A DNA stretch of 64,000 nt from Amoebidium appalachense. Taxonomy: Eukaryota; Ichthyosporea. This document shows positions 1-15,541 of this stretch, piece after piece. Where the stretch lies: positions 2,356,001 to 2,420,000 of the forward strand of contig CAVNZM010000006.1 in NCBI GenBank assembly GCA_963693365.1. The letters are read 5' to 3'. The translations under genes and the position numbers were made by a program. The notes under the pieces are model-generated. The model was not told the DNA's origin. It worked only from the letters and a program-made list of their open reading frames with translations, and ran no database searches. Positions within the stretch are counted from its first letter, which is position 1. Each line of letters starts with the position of its first letter.

Positions 1-63
1 CACCCACCCACCCATCGTCTGGGTTCTGCTCACTTTAGATAGACACTTCATACTTCGTTTTTG

Positions 64-998
64 TGTTATAATACGTAGTATTTACATATTGTAAGATCTT
101 CTCAGTTCGTGTTATGTTTTCATTCATTTACTTAATGAAAAAGATGTGCTCCTTGTACGTAAATTATGACATCGATCTCCAGTGTATTTGAGTACTTGTA
201 ATCGTGTTGTGTCGGCTATATTCGTGTGTTTAGATATCGATTACAGCAACTGATTATAGGTACACGAGTCTACCCAGTGAGGGAGACACGTGTACATGTT
301 ATGTGTACATGAATATCTTCGGTTATAACTGTGTTTTGCTGTTCGTGTTTTCTGTCCTGCTTTCTTTTCTTTTTCCTCTTTCTTCGTCTTTTCTTTTCTC
401 TTTCTTTCTTCTCTTGTTTCCTTTCATTTAATTATATTTCTCTCTCACTAATATACGTTGAGTAGATTTATATTACTCGTTATGTTTTGATTGGTAGAAA
501 AACACTTAGGTTACACTTTAGCTTGTCAGGTATGATTCATAGCTTAGTCAACCACTTTTGTTTTGTGTGTTGCCGTACTATATCCAATCAGTGGACTTAG
601 TCAGAAAATGTCTGAGTCTTTGTAGCCGATGATAGGTTAGAAACACCACCTCTTTCCTCGTTACTCTTCACCTCTTTTCTTTCTTATAGCTGTGACCTAT
701 GGTGTGTGTTCCCGCGTCTCCGGATCTATCCGGGAAATAATCAGTTAATTATGATTGGTTATTTTAGACATAGATCTGATTTCCGACTGGTCGGAAATCA
801 TGTATGGATTTAACTTAAGGGAATTTCAGGTATTTATTAGCGATCAAAATAAATTGAGTTCAGTCGTGTCTAAACATTGATGTCTGTTGTGTACACTGCT
901 CCGATCGTTCCGTGTTTTGTTGTTGTGTGTGTCTGTGGTGTTTTCACACTGCACCACTGTGTCTCTGCTTACATCCTAAATACTTATAGAATTTAACA
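64..998 (+). repeat. Solo LTR, family S, copy 1
   Basis: The unit begins TGTTATAATACG, ends ATTTAACA and is flanked by the 5-bp direct repeat TTTTG (59-63 and 999-1003), the signature of an LTR-retrotransposon integrase. It aligns end to end, in inverse orientation, with 39029-39950, for example at GATTTCCGACTGG near 778 and the TCTTT-rich block near 360-420. No coding or internal region adjoins it, so it is best read as a solo LTR left by LTR-LTR recombination. An AATAAA about 150 bp before its right end favours plus orientation. The parent element is not in the window. Confidence 0.85.
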
Positions 999-1235
999 TT
1001 TTGTTTTATTCACGGAAGAGACCCGTACAACTGTGCACGTATGCACTTCAATAAATACACACTAGCACCACTGTATGATACAGATACACCAGCACCACAA
1101 TCCCAAACCCGTGTTAAGAAACACGTATAACACATGTGCCCCTCGTGTTCAACAACACGCTATAGCTGTTAAGTATCAAGAGATTTTTTCGTGACGCTGC
1201 AACCAAAAAGAGAGACAGGATAGACATGCATGCAA
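999..1235. other. 3' flank of the first gene
   Basis: There is no coding signal. On the minus strand an AATAAA (plus-strand TTTATT at 1005-1010) lies about 226 bp past the stop of the gene at 1236-2409 and could serve as its polyadenylation signal. It lies just beyond the solo-LTR target duplication. Confidence 0.4.
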
Positions 1236-2409
1236 TCATTCATCATCCTCTACAGCAGCGGCCTCTACAACAATCCCACACATTTTCATATACTCTTTCA
1301 CTTCCTCCAAAGGCATAGTGGGTTTCCGTGCGTCCTCCAGCCACTCACATCGTTCTGGGTGTTGTACTTCTGGCGCTTGCGCTCAATACGGCGGGTCTCC
1401 TCCGCTGACATCTTATTGGCACGGCATCTCATGGTACGCAACGTTTCCCCGATGGAAGATGACAGCTGCTTGTCCGTGATGCTGGCCGCTTCACCAGTCA
1501 AGTGCCCCCGCGCAGAAATGTGGTTGCGCACAGCAGCGACAAACACACCCTTGTCTGCCTTGTCCATCTTGCCCCAGGTGAAGTCGAGAACATTCTGATC
1601 CATGTCCTGAAGATGCGCTCTTACGGCGTTGCTAACGGTGCCCTGAGAAATAGATGCGTTAGCTCTCTGTTTTTAAAAGAGGGAAAGCGCGGAAAAACAG
1701 GCTACTCAAAGACACACCAAAGCTCACCGGTCTCCATCACTATCGAAGGCACGCCAAAGCTTTTACTTATGGCATAGCTACCATTCACAAGGCACCCCAA
1801 ACACGGAGGAGCAGCGACCATAGAGCACAGCAGCAGCAGAACGGCTATTTTTTAACATGTCATAAAAGTAGGAATTTCCATTCAAAAGTGGGGGAGGGGG
1901 GGGGGGGACAGTAACCCCTCTTGTATTTATAGCTCAGAGACTGGTACAATGATAAAAGGACTCATCCAGCCACTCACCGTAGGAAGTTCGATCTTTGTCT
2001 TGCCATTAGCAGGGATCTTTGGTGCTGGAGCTGGAGCTTGCTGCAGCTGAGCTGAGAGAGCAGTCTGAACGGCAGCCTGGACCATCTCGGCAATGCGCTC
2101 TGCCAAGGCGTTGTTCTCCTGCAGTCAACGGGTGTGTCACAATTGGCTTTCTGAATGACGGACCCATTCGCTTCCATCACAACACTTCCTCCAAAGTGAA
2201 CAAAACACACCAAAAAATTAAAGGGGGGAAGGGGGGGCAACCGTGTACATGCAAGGGAGATGACTGACAAAACACAAAACGTAAAATCTAGGTAGGGTTT
2301 ACAGCGGCCTATGCAACCGAATGACCGTATCTTTAAGTTTCTGCATACCCTTGGCACGGTGTAAAAAAGAAACCCTCACCTCACGGACGATCTTCTGGAA
2401 CGTGCTCAT
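1236..2409 (-). CDS. Hypothetical four-exon gene, product of about 177 aa
   Basis: I do not recognise the family. Exons on the minus strand are 2409-2380, 2118-1978, 1642-1349 and 1304-1236. Each intron has GT/AG borders and every junction is phase 0: donor GTGAGG at 2379, acceptor CTGCAG before 2118, donor GTGAGTGG at 1977, acceptor TTTCTCAG before 1642, and a very short 44-nt last intron. The protein opens MSTFQKIVREENNALAERIAE (a likely short amphipathic or coiled segment), has a Pro/Ala stretch APAPAPKIP and a basic region RTMRCRANKMSAEETRRIERK, and ends in an acidic tail VEDDE. Without the last intron the reading ends about 15 residues further on, in WRTHGNPLCLWRK. Three exons are well supported; the fourth rests on the small intron. 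A nuclear or nucleic-acid-binding role is only a guess from the basic stretch. Confidence 0.6.
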
Positions 2410-2767
2410 TTTGATGGTCAACGTCTAGACGGCTGGGAAAAGACACACTAACGCTACACAGGACAGAGGGTAGCTGCAATAAGAAAAGTCGTGGACACCC
2501 TTGTCACACAGTAGCCTTTGTGACCGGGTGGAATAACTACGTCTTGTACGGACCTTTTTATAGTGCAGCCTTCAGCACCGGTAGAGCCTATGGCCAACCG
2601 CAGCTGGTATACGTTGCTCTCCACAAACTAGTATGGCGTGGTGCATGTGTGTTATGTGCGCCATTTTGTTGGTTTGCAAATATGCATGCAGCCTCTAACA
2701 TAAACACTAAAATGTCAACCACATGTGCTAAGAACGCCCGCCAAAACAAACTGACCGTGTGTCGCAA
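2410..2767. other. Upstream region between the hypothetical gene and the DIRS element
   Basis: No gene is seen. This should contain the promoter of the minus-strand gene ending at 2409, but no clear TATA box is visible. Its right end is the insertion point of the tyrosine-recombinase retrotransposon, so any more distal regulatory DNA has been pushed more than 5.6 kb away. Confidence 0.4.
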
Positions 2768-3044
2768 AATGTACGTTTCATATGCGCAGCAGATGAAAGA
2801 TGTTTCACGGATCACTTCGGGCGCAGGCAGCCGGGCGGCCCATGACGTCACGGGCCGCGGCGCCAGGCGCAGCCGCAGCGGCGGCTGACATCGGTCTGGC
2901 GCAGCGCCTGACGTCAGGCGCCACCAGCGCCGGTATTTCCGGCGCAGCACACTGCAGATGCAGGCCACCTTCGTTTTCGCCGTGTGCTGCACGTACGGTT
3001 TTTGTTAGCACGATTGCGTTTCGGTGGCTAGCACACGGCGGCTC
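2768..3044 (+). repeat. Split direct repeat A1
   Basis: 277 bp, essentially identical to A2 at 7919-8195. It starts AATGTACGTTTCATATGC and ends CACACGGCGGCTC. It contains short GC-rich palindromes such as GGCGCC and TGACGTCA that could form recombinase or promoter sites. Gag begins 5 nt past its end. Confidence 0.92.
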
Positions 3045-3048
3045 AAGT

Positions 3049-3121
3049 ATGGAAGTAGACCCAACAGACAATGGCCCTGCAGCACAGGCAGGGCAGGAGG
3101 CGCGCCCTCCTGTGCAGGACG

Positions 3122-3169
<48 letters not shown>

Positions 3170-4232
3170 TTGCCCTGACCCCTGAGCTGGCAGCGACCAT
3201 TCGCATGTTTGCTTCTGAGGTGGCCAACGCGACCCGTCAGGCCCTGCAGGCCAGCCCGGCCCCCCCTTCCCAGCAAGATCTTCTCCTGCGCGCCTTCCCC
3301 CACCTCGTCAACCTTGGCGGGGGCGGAACCGGTAGGAACCCCCCTTGTTACGGGGCCCCCTGCCGCTGCGGCGGGGGCCGTGGATGCTGTAGAGCAACCC
3401 CCCGGCAACGCCCACAAGCGCCCCCGTGAGGAGGACCCTCAGGGCGGCGACATGCACCAGCTGCCTCCGCCGCCCAATGCCCTGCAACTGGCCGTTTGGG
3501 GGGCCAGCCAGCGCAGCCAGTCGAACCCACCCTGCCCCCACCTGTCCCCGGAGGTCCGGGGGGCTGCCATCTTCGAGCCTATGCAGCATTTCGCTTTACT
3601 CGACCTGCTGCCGCCCACGGGCTCTTCTGTCCACACGCAGCACCAGCCGGTTTCCCTGCCTGGCCTGCCTGCTGGCACGGTTGTGCTGCAGACGCCTGGC
3701 ACCCAGCGCCAGCCCGCCCTGTGCCCGGACCTGCAGACCTACCTGCGCTGCATCTTGCAGCTGCTACGCCTACGCATCAACGCCAACGCCCCCGTCACGG
3801 CCCTGCTGGCCCACGCCGAGTTTGTGGCCACTGAGTTGGCACCCGAGTACCAGTGGGCTGCCATCATGCGCTGGGAGGATGCACACCGCCGGTCGTGCGC
3901 TGCCTCTGGCCGCCCACTCGACGCACCCGACGCTGTGCAGCTGGCCGTGTCCCTGTCCGGTGCCCGCCTGCACCAGGCACCCACCGCTCCCCGCACACCC
4001 CGGCAGCCTGCCTCTGGGGGGGGCCACAGCCAGCCCTCGCGCCAGCCCGGCCCCTGCTGCGGATGAGATATGCCGGGGCTTCAACACGGCCAAGGGCTGC
4101 ACCAGGAAGGGACCCAATCCTTGCCGCTACAAGCACGCCTGCCTGAAGTGCGGCTCAGCGGCGCACGGCGCACACGCCTGCCCTCCCAACCCAGCCAACG
4201 GGGCGGGGGAAGGGGGGGCCAACCCGGCTTAG
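3049..4232 (+). pseudogene. gag: Gag-like ORF of the DIRS element, two frameshifts
   Basis: Nucleocapsid-type protein. It starts MEVDPTDNG, has a (CAG)n polyglutamine run at 3124-3168, then reads on in a second frame after about 3340 and a third after the G run at about 4016-4024. The last frame holds a CCCH finger (C-x8-C-x7-C-x3-H) directly followed by a CCHC knuckle (C-x2-C-x4-H-x4-C) at about 4068-4190, a pairing I associate with DIRS/PAT gag proteins. Both frame breaks lie next to C or G homopolymers, so either decay or sequencing indels could explain them. The central part is Pro/Ala-rich with no other domain that I recognise. Confidence 0.75.
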
Positions 4233-4289
4233 GGGGCCCAGCCCCCTTTCGGGCAGGGGCTGACGTCAGCGCTGGGCCTGCCCTCTCCG

Positions 4290-5951
4290 TTGCCCTGCGG
4301 GGCCCATGGTCACCCCCCCCCAGCGGCACCACCACAGACCGTATCTGTCCCCAACTTCCGCCGTTTGTTTGAGTTGTTTCCGCACCCCGACAGTGCGTTT
4401 CAGCAGGCTCTGCTCCGCGACTTAGAGCTGGGCTTCTCGGTCGGTTACTTCGGCGAGCGGGTCACCCGGGTGGGCCGAAACCACCCGTCCGCGCTGGCGG
4501 CCCGTGAGCAGCTTGCAGCCGACATTGCGAAGGAAGTGGCATGCGGCCACATCCTGGGCCCCTTCACCCGCGACGAGATGGTGGCCCTTTATCCTTATTT
4601 TGTATCCTCGCCCCTCGGGGCAGTTCCCAAAAAGGGCGGCACGGGCGTCCGCCGCATCCGCGACCTTTCCTTCCCGCGTGGCTCCAGTATCAACGATGGG
4701 GTCGATTACCCGGATCAGCTGGAGTACATCACCATCCGCACGGTGATGCAAACAGTAGCTCGGCTCGGCCAGGGCTGCTTCCTCGGGGCATACGACGTGA
4801 AGGGTGCCTTTCGTCACGGCCCGGTGCACCCAGACGACCAGCCACTGCTGTCGTTCCAGCTGCTAGGCGCGTTCTATGTGGAGACCCGCCTACCGTTTGG
4901 CTTGCGGTCCAGCCCAGCGTTCTGGGAACGCATAGCTCAGGCCCTGCAGCACTTCGCCCACGCCCTCAACGCCACAGAGACACAGCATTTTGTGGACGAC
5001 TTCTTTTTCGGCGGCCGTACGCTGCAAGAGTGCGCCTTCAACATGCTGGTGTTTCGGTGGGTGTGCTCGAAGGTGGGTGTTACGCTTGCCGACGACAAAG
5101 TGCAGCTGCCCTCACACACGCTCATCTACTCTGGGCTCGAGTGGGACACTCTGCGCATGGAGGCCCGCTTACCTGCCGTCAAGCTGACCGAGCTCCGGGC
5201 CCTGCTAGCCGATTGGCGGGGTCGCCCCAAGGCCACTGTTCGAGACCTACGGTCCCTGTGCGGCAAGCTCATGTGGTGTGCTCAGGTTGTGGCGCTGGGG
5301 CGTGCCCGTGCCTTTCTTCAACGCTTGCTTCATCTGCTGGCGGAGGCTGAGAGGGCCGGCCTAGGGCCCCACCACCACATCCGTGTCTGCGCCGACGCAC
5401 GAGCCGACGTTGTGCTGTGGTCGGAGTTCCTCCCCGAGTGGAACGGCATACGTGTGCTTACCCCCCCCGTGCATCACATGTGCACCACAGATGCGGCCGG
5501 CAGCATAGGATGTGGTGGCTACTGGGGTCAAGCGTGGTTTCACCTAGCATGGACGGACCATTGGCGCACGGTCATTGCTGGCGGAGATGTGTGGGCTTCC
5601 GTGCTGTTTGAGCTGGCTGGCATTGCCGTGGCCCTGGCCTGTTGGGGTCCCAGCTGTCGCAACAGCCACATACGCGTGCTCACCGATAACGACGGTGCAG
5701 TATCTACGATCGCGTCCCGTCACTCCCCCGTCCCTGCCATTGCCCGGGTGCTGCGTCTCATCACGCTGATGGAAATGCGCTACACGGTGCTGGTCTCGAC
5801 CAAGCACATCCCTGGCGTGGAAAACTCGATTGCGGATGCCATCTCGCGGGCACAGTGGGCCACTTTCGACCGGCTGCACCCGTGGCACGCACCAGTCCCA
5901 ACACCCGTGCCTGAGTGGCTAGCGGGGTGGTTTGCTGCCCCTCTCTCGTGA
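4290..5951 (+). CDS. pol: Reverse transcriptase/RNase H of the DIRS element
   Basis: Open for 553 codons. It copies the element RNA into DNA. Visible RT motifs, in order, are a PKKGGTGVRRIRDLS finger (about aa 110-125), DVKGAFRH (first catalytic Asp), LPFGLRSSPAFW, and HFVDDFFFG (FVDD active site, about aa 233-240). RNase H follows: TTDAAGSIGCGGYWG, the ELAGIA glutamate, LTDNDGA, and HIPGVENSIADAISR near the C-terminus. The order and the ADxxSR tail are typical of DIRS-clade RT/RNase H. The annotated Met follows a proline-rich leader, so the true start could differ. It lies 57 bp after the gag stop. Confidence 0.93.
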   Translation: MPCGAHGHPPPAAPPQTVSVPNFRRLFELFPHPDSAFQQALLRDLELGFSVGYFGERVTRVGRNHPSALAAREQLAADIAKEVACGHILGPFTRDEMVALYPYFVSSPLGAVPKKGGTGVRRIRDLSFPRGSSINDGVDYPDQLEYITIRTVMQTVARLGQGCFLGAYDVKGAFRHGPVHPDDQPLLSFQLLGAFYVETRLPFGLRSSPAFWERIAQALQHFAHALNATETQHFVDDFFFGGRTLQECAFNMLVFRWVCSKVGVTLADDKVQLPSHTLIYSGLEWDTLRMEARLPAVKLTELRALLADWRGRPKATVRDLRSLCGKLMWCAQVVALGRARAFLQRLLHLLAEAERAGLGPHHHIRVCADARADVVLWSEFLPEWNGIRVLTPPVHHMCTTDAAGSIGCGGYWGQAWFHLAWTDHWRTVIAGGDVWASVLFELAGIAVALACWGPSCRNSHIRVLTDNDGAVSTIASRHSPVPAIARVLRLITLMEMRYTVLVSTKHIPGVENSIADAISRAQWATFDRLHPWHAPVPTPVPEWLAGWFAAPLS

Positions 5952-6495
5952 TGGGGCTGGGCCGAGCCCCCTCCCCTGTTCCTTTGCCTTCGTATTGGGC
6001 TTGGCGTGTGGGCTGTGGGGGGCACCGACACCCCCCCTTCCCCCCTTCCCACTTTGTATATCGCACGATTCATGTTCTGCAGTGGCGGCCGGGGCCGCCC
6101 CCCCCCCCACTACACGAAGTCGCTCGGATTCCCTCACTCACCCGGTGGAGTGTTTGGGACAATACATTACGGTCTTACGGTGTACACACGGTGTGCCTCT
6201 TTGTTCTGTGCTGGCCCGCAGTGCCAACTGCTTGTGGCGTGTCCTACCCCCCCCCCCCCCCCCCCTCCTCCTTCCCTCCCCCAACCCCCCCAACCCCACC
6301 CTGCCACCCCTCCACCCGCCCCTTCGATCGTGCATGCTTAACCTCGGTGTTACACACACATGCTCATACACACCCACACACTAGCGCACACACACGCACG
6401 CCTACACCGCGGCTTGTGCGCGCATACCCCCCCCCCCCCCCCCTTCCCCCGCCCTCCCTGCCAGCGCTGCATGCATCCTCTGCCCTTTAGCTACG

Positions 6496-6535
<40 letters not shown>

Positions 6536-6653
6536 TTGTTTGCCTGCCTGTGCACCCGCTTGCCTGCCGCCCACCCCGCTCGTTGCCTTTACCCCCCCCC
6601 CCCCCCTGGGACTCTAGGCATGATGCTCACACAGCTCTGTCCCTGCAGGTGGC
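5952..6653 (+). other. C-rich spacer between RT and recombinase, intron-like
   Basis: About 700 bp without a convincing gene, holding C homopolymers at about 6247-6266, 6428-6443, 6498-6534 and 6591-6606 and some CA-rich DNA. It ends CTGTCCCTGCAG just before the recombinase frame, a good 3' splice site. This suggests, as inference, that the recombinase is expressed from a spliced transcript. Confidence 0.5.
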
Positions 6654-7770
6654 TTGCTCCCCTTTGGTGGCGACCATGGTAGGCTTGCCCAGTGGTTCAC
6701 CCCCGAGGTTTTGGCCCGTGTCCCGGAGGTGGCCCGCACCATCACTCGGCTGTCAGTGGGTGACAGCACGGAGTCCTCCTACTCGTCCTACCAGCGCCAG
6801 TTTATCGACTTCATCTACGCAATGGACTGCCGCAATCCTGATGGTGGCTACCTGCCAGCCTGCCCAGCCCAAGTGCAGCTAACAGTTCCTTGCCTGGTGC
6901 GCCATGCGTGTGGTGCAAGCCCGGACCATGCCCAGCATCGTCTCCGCCGTCAACAGCCTGCACCGCAGCTTGGGCATGGCACCACCAGCGGGCTCCGGCC
7001 AGCAGAGCCTTCAGTGGTTTATCCGCGGGGCTGGCCGCTTCCTGCTGCTGGAAGGCAGCCACCGGCCCAAACGAGTGCTCGAGCCCCTCCTCCCAGCCGA
7101 CCTCCGCGCCCTCCTCCCAGTCATCCAACCGGGCTCTTCATTGGAGGCCCTGCGTCTGTGGGCTGCCCTGCTGCTTGGCAGCTCGTGCCTCCTGCGCTCG
7201 GGCGAGTTCACGTCCAAATCTGCGGCCAAGTTCAACCCCCTCCTTCACGCCAAGCGTCGCGACGTCCAGCTCCTATGGCAGGATGGCCGCCTGATTGGGG
7301 CAACAGTCTTCCTGCCGACGTCTAAGACCGACCCCACGGGCAAGGGTGTTACCATCCGGGTGCCCGCCTTCCCGGAGGAGCCTTCCTTCTGCCCAGCAGC
7401 CAATCTAGCCCTCTTCCTGGGGGTCTCGTCAACCAGGGCAGGCATCCACCCAGATGCACCCCTGTTCAGCGTCGACGGCAGCCCTTACCTCAAGAGCACC
7501 TTCATCGCCGGTTTCCGCACAGCTCTACACCATGCGGGCTACGACCCCGACCGGTACGCCGGCCACAGCCTGCGCATAGGGGGGGCCACTGCAGCTGAGA
7601 GAGCGGGCCTACCTGACGCCACCATCAAAGCCCTTGGCCGCTGGGCATCAGACGCATTCATGGTCTACATCCGGCTGCCCCACCGCGACGTGCAAGCCTC
7701 CATTGCCACCGTCTGGTCACACCAGGGCCTCGCCACGGGACCTTGGGGCGGACCCCCTACATCGCAGTAG
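6654..7770 (+). pseudogene. Tyrosine recombinase of the DIRS element, one frameshift
   Basis: Site-specific recombinase that would insert the circular cDNA. The N-terminal SAM-like part (RLSVGDSTESSYSSYQRQF) is in frame 3 up to about 6880 and the rest in frame 1 (from about 6883). Catalytic residues are visible: the first Arg in LLRSGEFTS, H-x-x-R in GHSLRIGGATAA, and the nucleophile Tyr in WASDAFMVYIRL. The stretch GLPDATIKALGRWASD is characteristic of DIRS/PAT/Ngaro recombinases. All active-site residues survive; only the frame is broken once. It ends 10 bp before repeat B1. Confidence 0.88.
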
Positions 7771-7780
7771 GGGGGCCTTG

Positions 7781-8426
7781 TGGTGCGGGGGGGGGCTCAT
7801 GGCATGGACCGTGACCCCCCCTGGCGGCCCCCGCCTCGGCCAGCCCCTTGGGTGCAGGCACGACGGCCTGCACTCCACGGACACGGGGGGCATGAGGCAA
7901 GCACGAGTGAGTGATGTGAATGTACGTTTCATATGCGCAGCAGATGAAAGATGTTTCACGGATCACTTCGGGCGCAGGCAGCCGGGCGGCCCATGACGTC
8001 ACGGGCCGCGGCGCCAGGCGCAGCCGCAGCGGCGGCTGACATCGGTCTGGCGCAGCGCCTGACGTCAGGCGCCACCAGCGCCGGTATTTCCGGCGCAGCA
8101 CACTGCAGATGCAGGCCACCTTCGTTTTCGCCGTGTGCTGCACGTACGGTTTTTGTTAGCACGATTGCGTTTCGGTGGCTAGCACACGGCGGCTCCCACC
8201 CACCTCTAAGTCTGTATACATGACGGTGTACGTATGCGACTGTGACTGGCTCACAGCGCGATTGCAGCGGCAATAAAGCATGTCGAGGCGGGGCCCAGCC
8301 CCGGCTGGTGCGGGGGGGCTCATGGCATGGACCCCCCCTGGCGGCCCCCGCCTCGGCCAGCCCCTTGGGTGCAGGCACGACGGCCTGCACTCCGGGCATG
8401 AGGCAAGCACGAGTGAGTGATGTGAA
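7781..8426 (+). repeat. Right-hand split repeats B1-A2-B2
   Basis: B1 (7781-7920) and B2 (8306-8426) share TGGTGCGGGGG at the start, CTCATGGCATGGACC, and the end CACGAGTGAGTGATGTGAA. A2 (7919-8195) matches A1. B1 carries extra bases relative to B2 (for example CGTGAC and CACGGACACG). The B1-A2 joint, GTGAA|TGTACG, is the inferred circle junction. About 110 bp of unique sequence separates A2 from B2. Confidence 0.9.
8272..8277 (+). terminator. Polyadenylation signal of the DIRS element
   Basis: AATAAA in the short unique segment between A2 and B2, the position expected for the 3' end of the element's transcript. Confidence 0.5.
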
Positions 8427-9299
8427 ACAACGGACTTTTCTCAAACAGGCGCGAACAAACGGCCTGGGGCTCTTTACGCAAGCTTGAAATTACCATGGGA
8501 TGTAAAAATTATAGCCGGCTGCAGATCGCAACCGGCTACAGATTTACCTATAACATCTAAATTATTCAACTGAAATCTCACAAAACCGTTAGAGTATTTT
8601 TTAATTATATCCGTTATTTATATATATTCCAACTTGTAGTGCGGTTAACAATACAAGACAGGGTTTATGCGGAGGGGGGCTTTGCGGATGGTACTGGTCG
8701 TTGCTTTCACACAGGCCACAAACGTCAGCCAATCAAAGGAGTCGGGCACTGGCTGCTAGCTTGTGATTGGTCCTCCTGGCGGTGCTTTCGAAGCTGTAAT
8801 GTTATTGGCTTTTTTGCAATTTTTTTTTATGGGTGATGATCTTTAGGGGCCTGGAGCTTCTTCTCTCTCTTTCTCTTTTTGGGGTATGTTTTACTATTTT
8901 GTACGGGCCGTAATTACATCTAAATAGAAGAACAGCAAGGCTGTACCATTGATTTCACGGTTTCTGACATCATGCGCATGCGCGCGTGATCATGATCATG
9001 ATCGGGATGCGTGATTATGTCTTAGGCAGCTGGCTGTGGCAAATGGTTTGTTCTTCAAAAAATAATTTCTATATAATAATTAATAGCATAATTTTTATTG
9101 TAAATAGCAATGCTGTTTGCTCTAACAGTATTTACTCATGAGCTTTGCTTTCCACCTAAACTCATTGCTCATCGACCCCTAGACTAACGCGAAAGCAATT
9201 ACGTAATCGAACGTTCAAGAGAACTCTTCGTCGATGGTGCTGGAGCCGCGCTGTTCCTACCTCAGTACCAGGTCCATAGCTGTATAATTCACAGCGAGA
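8427..9299 (+). promoter_or_regulatory. Intergenic region with CCAAT boxes upstream of the zinc-finger exon
   Basis: No coding signal. Three CCAAT-type boxes lie at 8729-8733 (CCAAT), 8766-8770 and 8804-8808 (ATTGG), about 500-570 bp before the ATG at 9300. A palindromic TGATCATGATCATGATC tract lies near 8987-9003. The rest is AT-rich. Confidence 0.4.
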
Positions 9300-9474
9300 A
9301 TGAAGCGGTTACAAGACGAACAAGGTTCTGGCCCACCAAAAGGCCCCAGAATGGAGCGTTCTCCATGTTATTGCCCGTTATGCGAAGGGAAATTTGTGGC
9401 TCGGTCGACCCGAAAACTGCACAACCAGAGACACACATGGCTGGCGCCTGCTGGGCAGCCGACAGAGCAGGAAG
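9300..9474 (+). CDS. First exon of a C2H2 zinc-finger protein gene
   Basis: The ATG at 9300 opens 58 codons, MKRLQDEQGSGPPKGPRM..., with one zinc-finger-like module CPLCEGKF...LHNQRH (C-x2-C...H-x3-H). The frame runs to a donor, GAAG|GTGTGTA, at 9474/9475 and beyond that becomes ordinary AT-rich DNA and then (CA)n repeat, so the exon most likely ends there. No downstream exon could be found across more than 3 kb of simple repeat. N-terminal CxxC...HxxxH modules occur both in transcription factors and at the start of some transposases, so function is open. Confidence 0.5.
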
Positions 9475-9636
9475 GTGTGTATCCAGCACTTTTTCTTTTT
9501 CTGCTTAAGGAAGTTTCAGATGGATATGCTCACACGTGCTCGCGTAACATAGTATTAAATAAGGTTTGGGTTCCTGCAGGATTAAAACACATCGCAGCTC
9601 ATGCTGATATTCATGCAGACGCACAGGCCATACACT

Positions 9637-10790
<1,154 letters not shown>

Positions 10791-10822
10791 TCATAGCACA
10801 CAACAACCTTGTGTTGTCACCC

Positions 10823-10834
10823 CTCCCCCCCCCC

Positions 10835-10879
<45 letters not shown>

Positions 10880-10886
10880 TCTCTCC

Positions 10887-10922
<36 letters not shown>
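10823..10922. repeat. Poly-C tract
   Basis: About 100 nt of C with a CTCTCTCTCC interruption near 10878. G-quadruplex/i-motif prone; its length is likely to be unreliable. Confidence 0.9.
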
Positions 10923-10923
<1 letters not shown>

Positions 10924-11135
10924 CCCGCCCCCCCCGTCCGCTAATCCTGTCTGCTTTGTTGTTGTTGTAATGTTTGACATGTTGGTTTACAAAGGCTAAA
11001 TGCAAATTCTTTCCCCCTCTTCCCCCCTCCTCCTCCTCCTCCCCTCTTTCCCCCCCCTCCCCCCCCCCGTCTTCCCCCATGCCGAGCAACACGAAAGAAG
11101 AGTTGCAAACACATGCATTCAAACACACTCAGAAA

Positions 11136-15325
<4,190 letters not shown>

Positions 15326-15331
15326 TTTATT
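15326..15331 (-). terminator. Candidate polyadenylation signal of the cyclin gene
   Basis: AATAAA on the minus strand, about 210 bp downstream of the cyclin stop codon. Confidence 0.4.
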
Positions 15332-15541
15332 TCCTCAATATATGGGTTACAGATATGTGTTCATACTCGTGTCAACTATGACCTTCATATTTACTTTAAA
15401 AAACCAGGACACCAGGCCCTGAGTAGAGCATACATATACAGCGTCTTACACAGTGCCCTACACAAGATCAGTGAATTCTCAAGTACCAACGCGCATCAAC
15501 GTGCAGTTGGCTATTTTAGTTTTTTTCTTTCGTTCACCCAG

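Larger units (their letters stand above)
2768..8426 (+). mobile_element. DIRS/PAT/Ngaro-type tyrosine-recombinase retrotransposon
   Basis: The order is A1 (2768-3044), gag (3049-4232), RT/RNase H (4290-5951), C-rich spacer, tyrosine recombinase (about 6654-7770), B1 (7781-7920), A2 (7919-8195), B2 (8306-8426). Split direct repeats A1-ORFs-B1-A2-B2 are the hallmark of PAT- and Ngaro-like elements, which integrate as circles through the recombinase. As expected there is no target duplication; the two flanks and the B1/A2 junction share only a short AA core. No integrase, protease or methyltransferase domain is seen. RT is open; gag and the recombinase carry frameshifts, so this copy is probably dead unless these are sequencing errors in C/G runs. 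Confidence 0.93.

Noticed and set aside
3124-3168. CRISPR-like or regulatory meaning of the (CAG)n run
   Set aside because: It is an in-frame polyglutamine stretch of the DIRS gag; no CRISPR array exists in this eukaryotic window.
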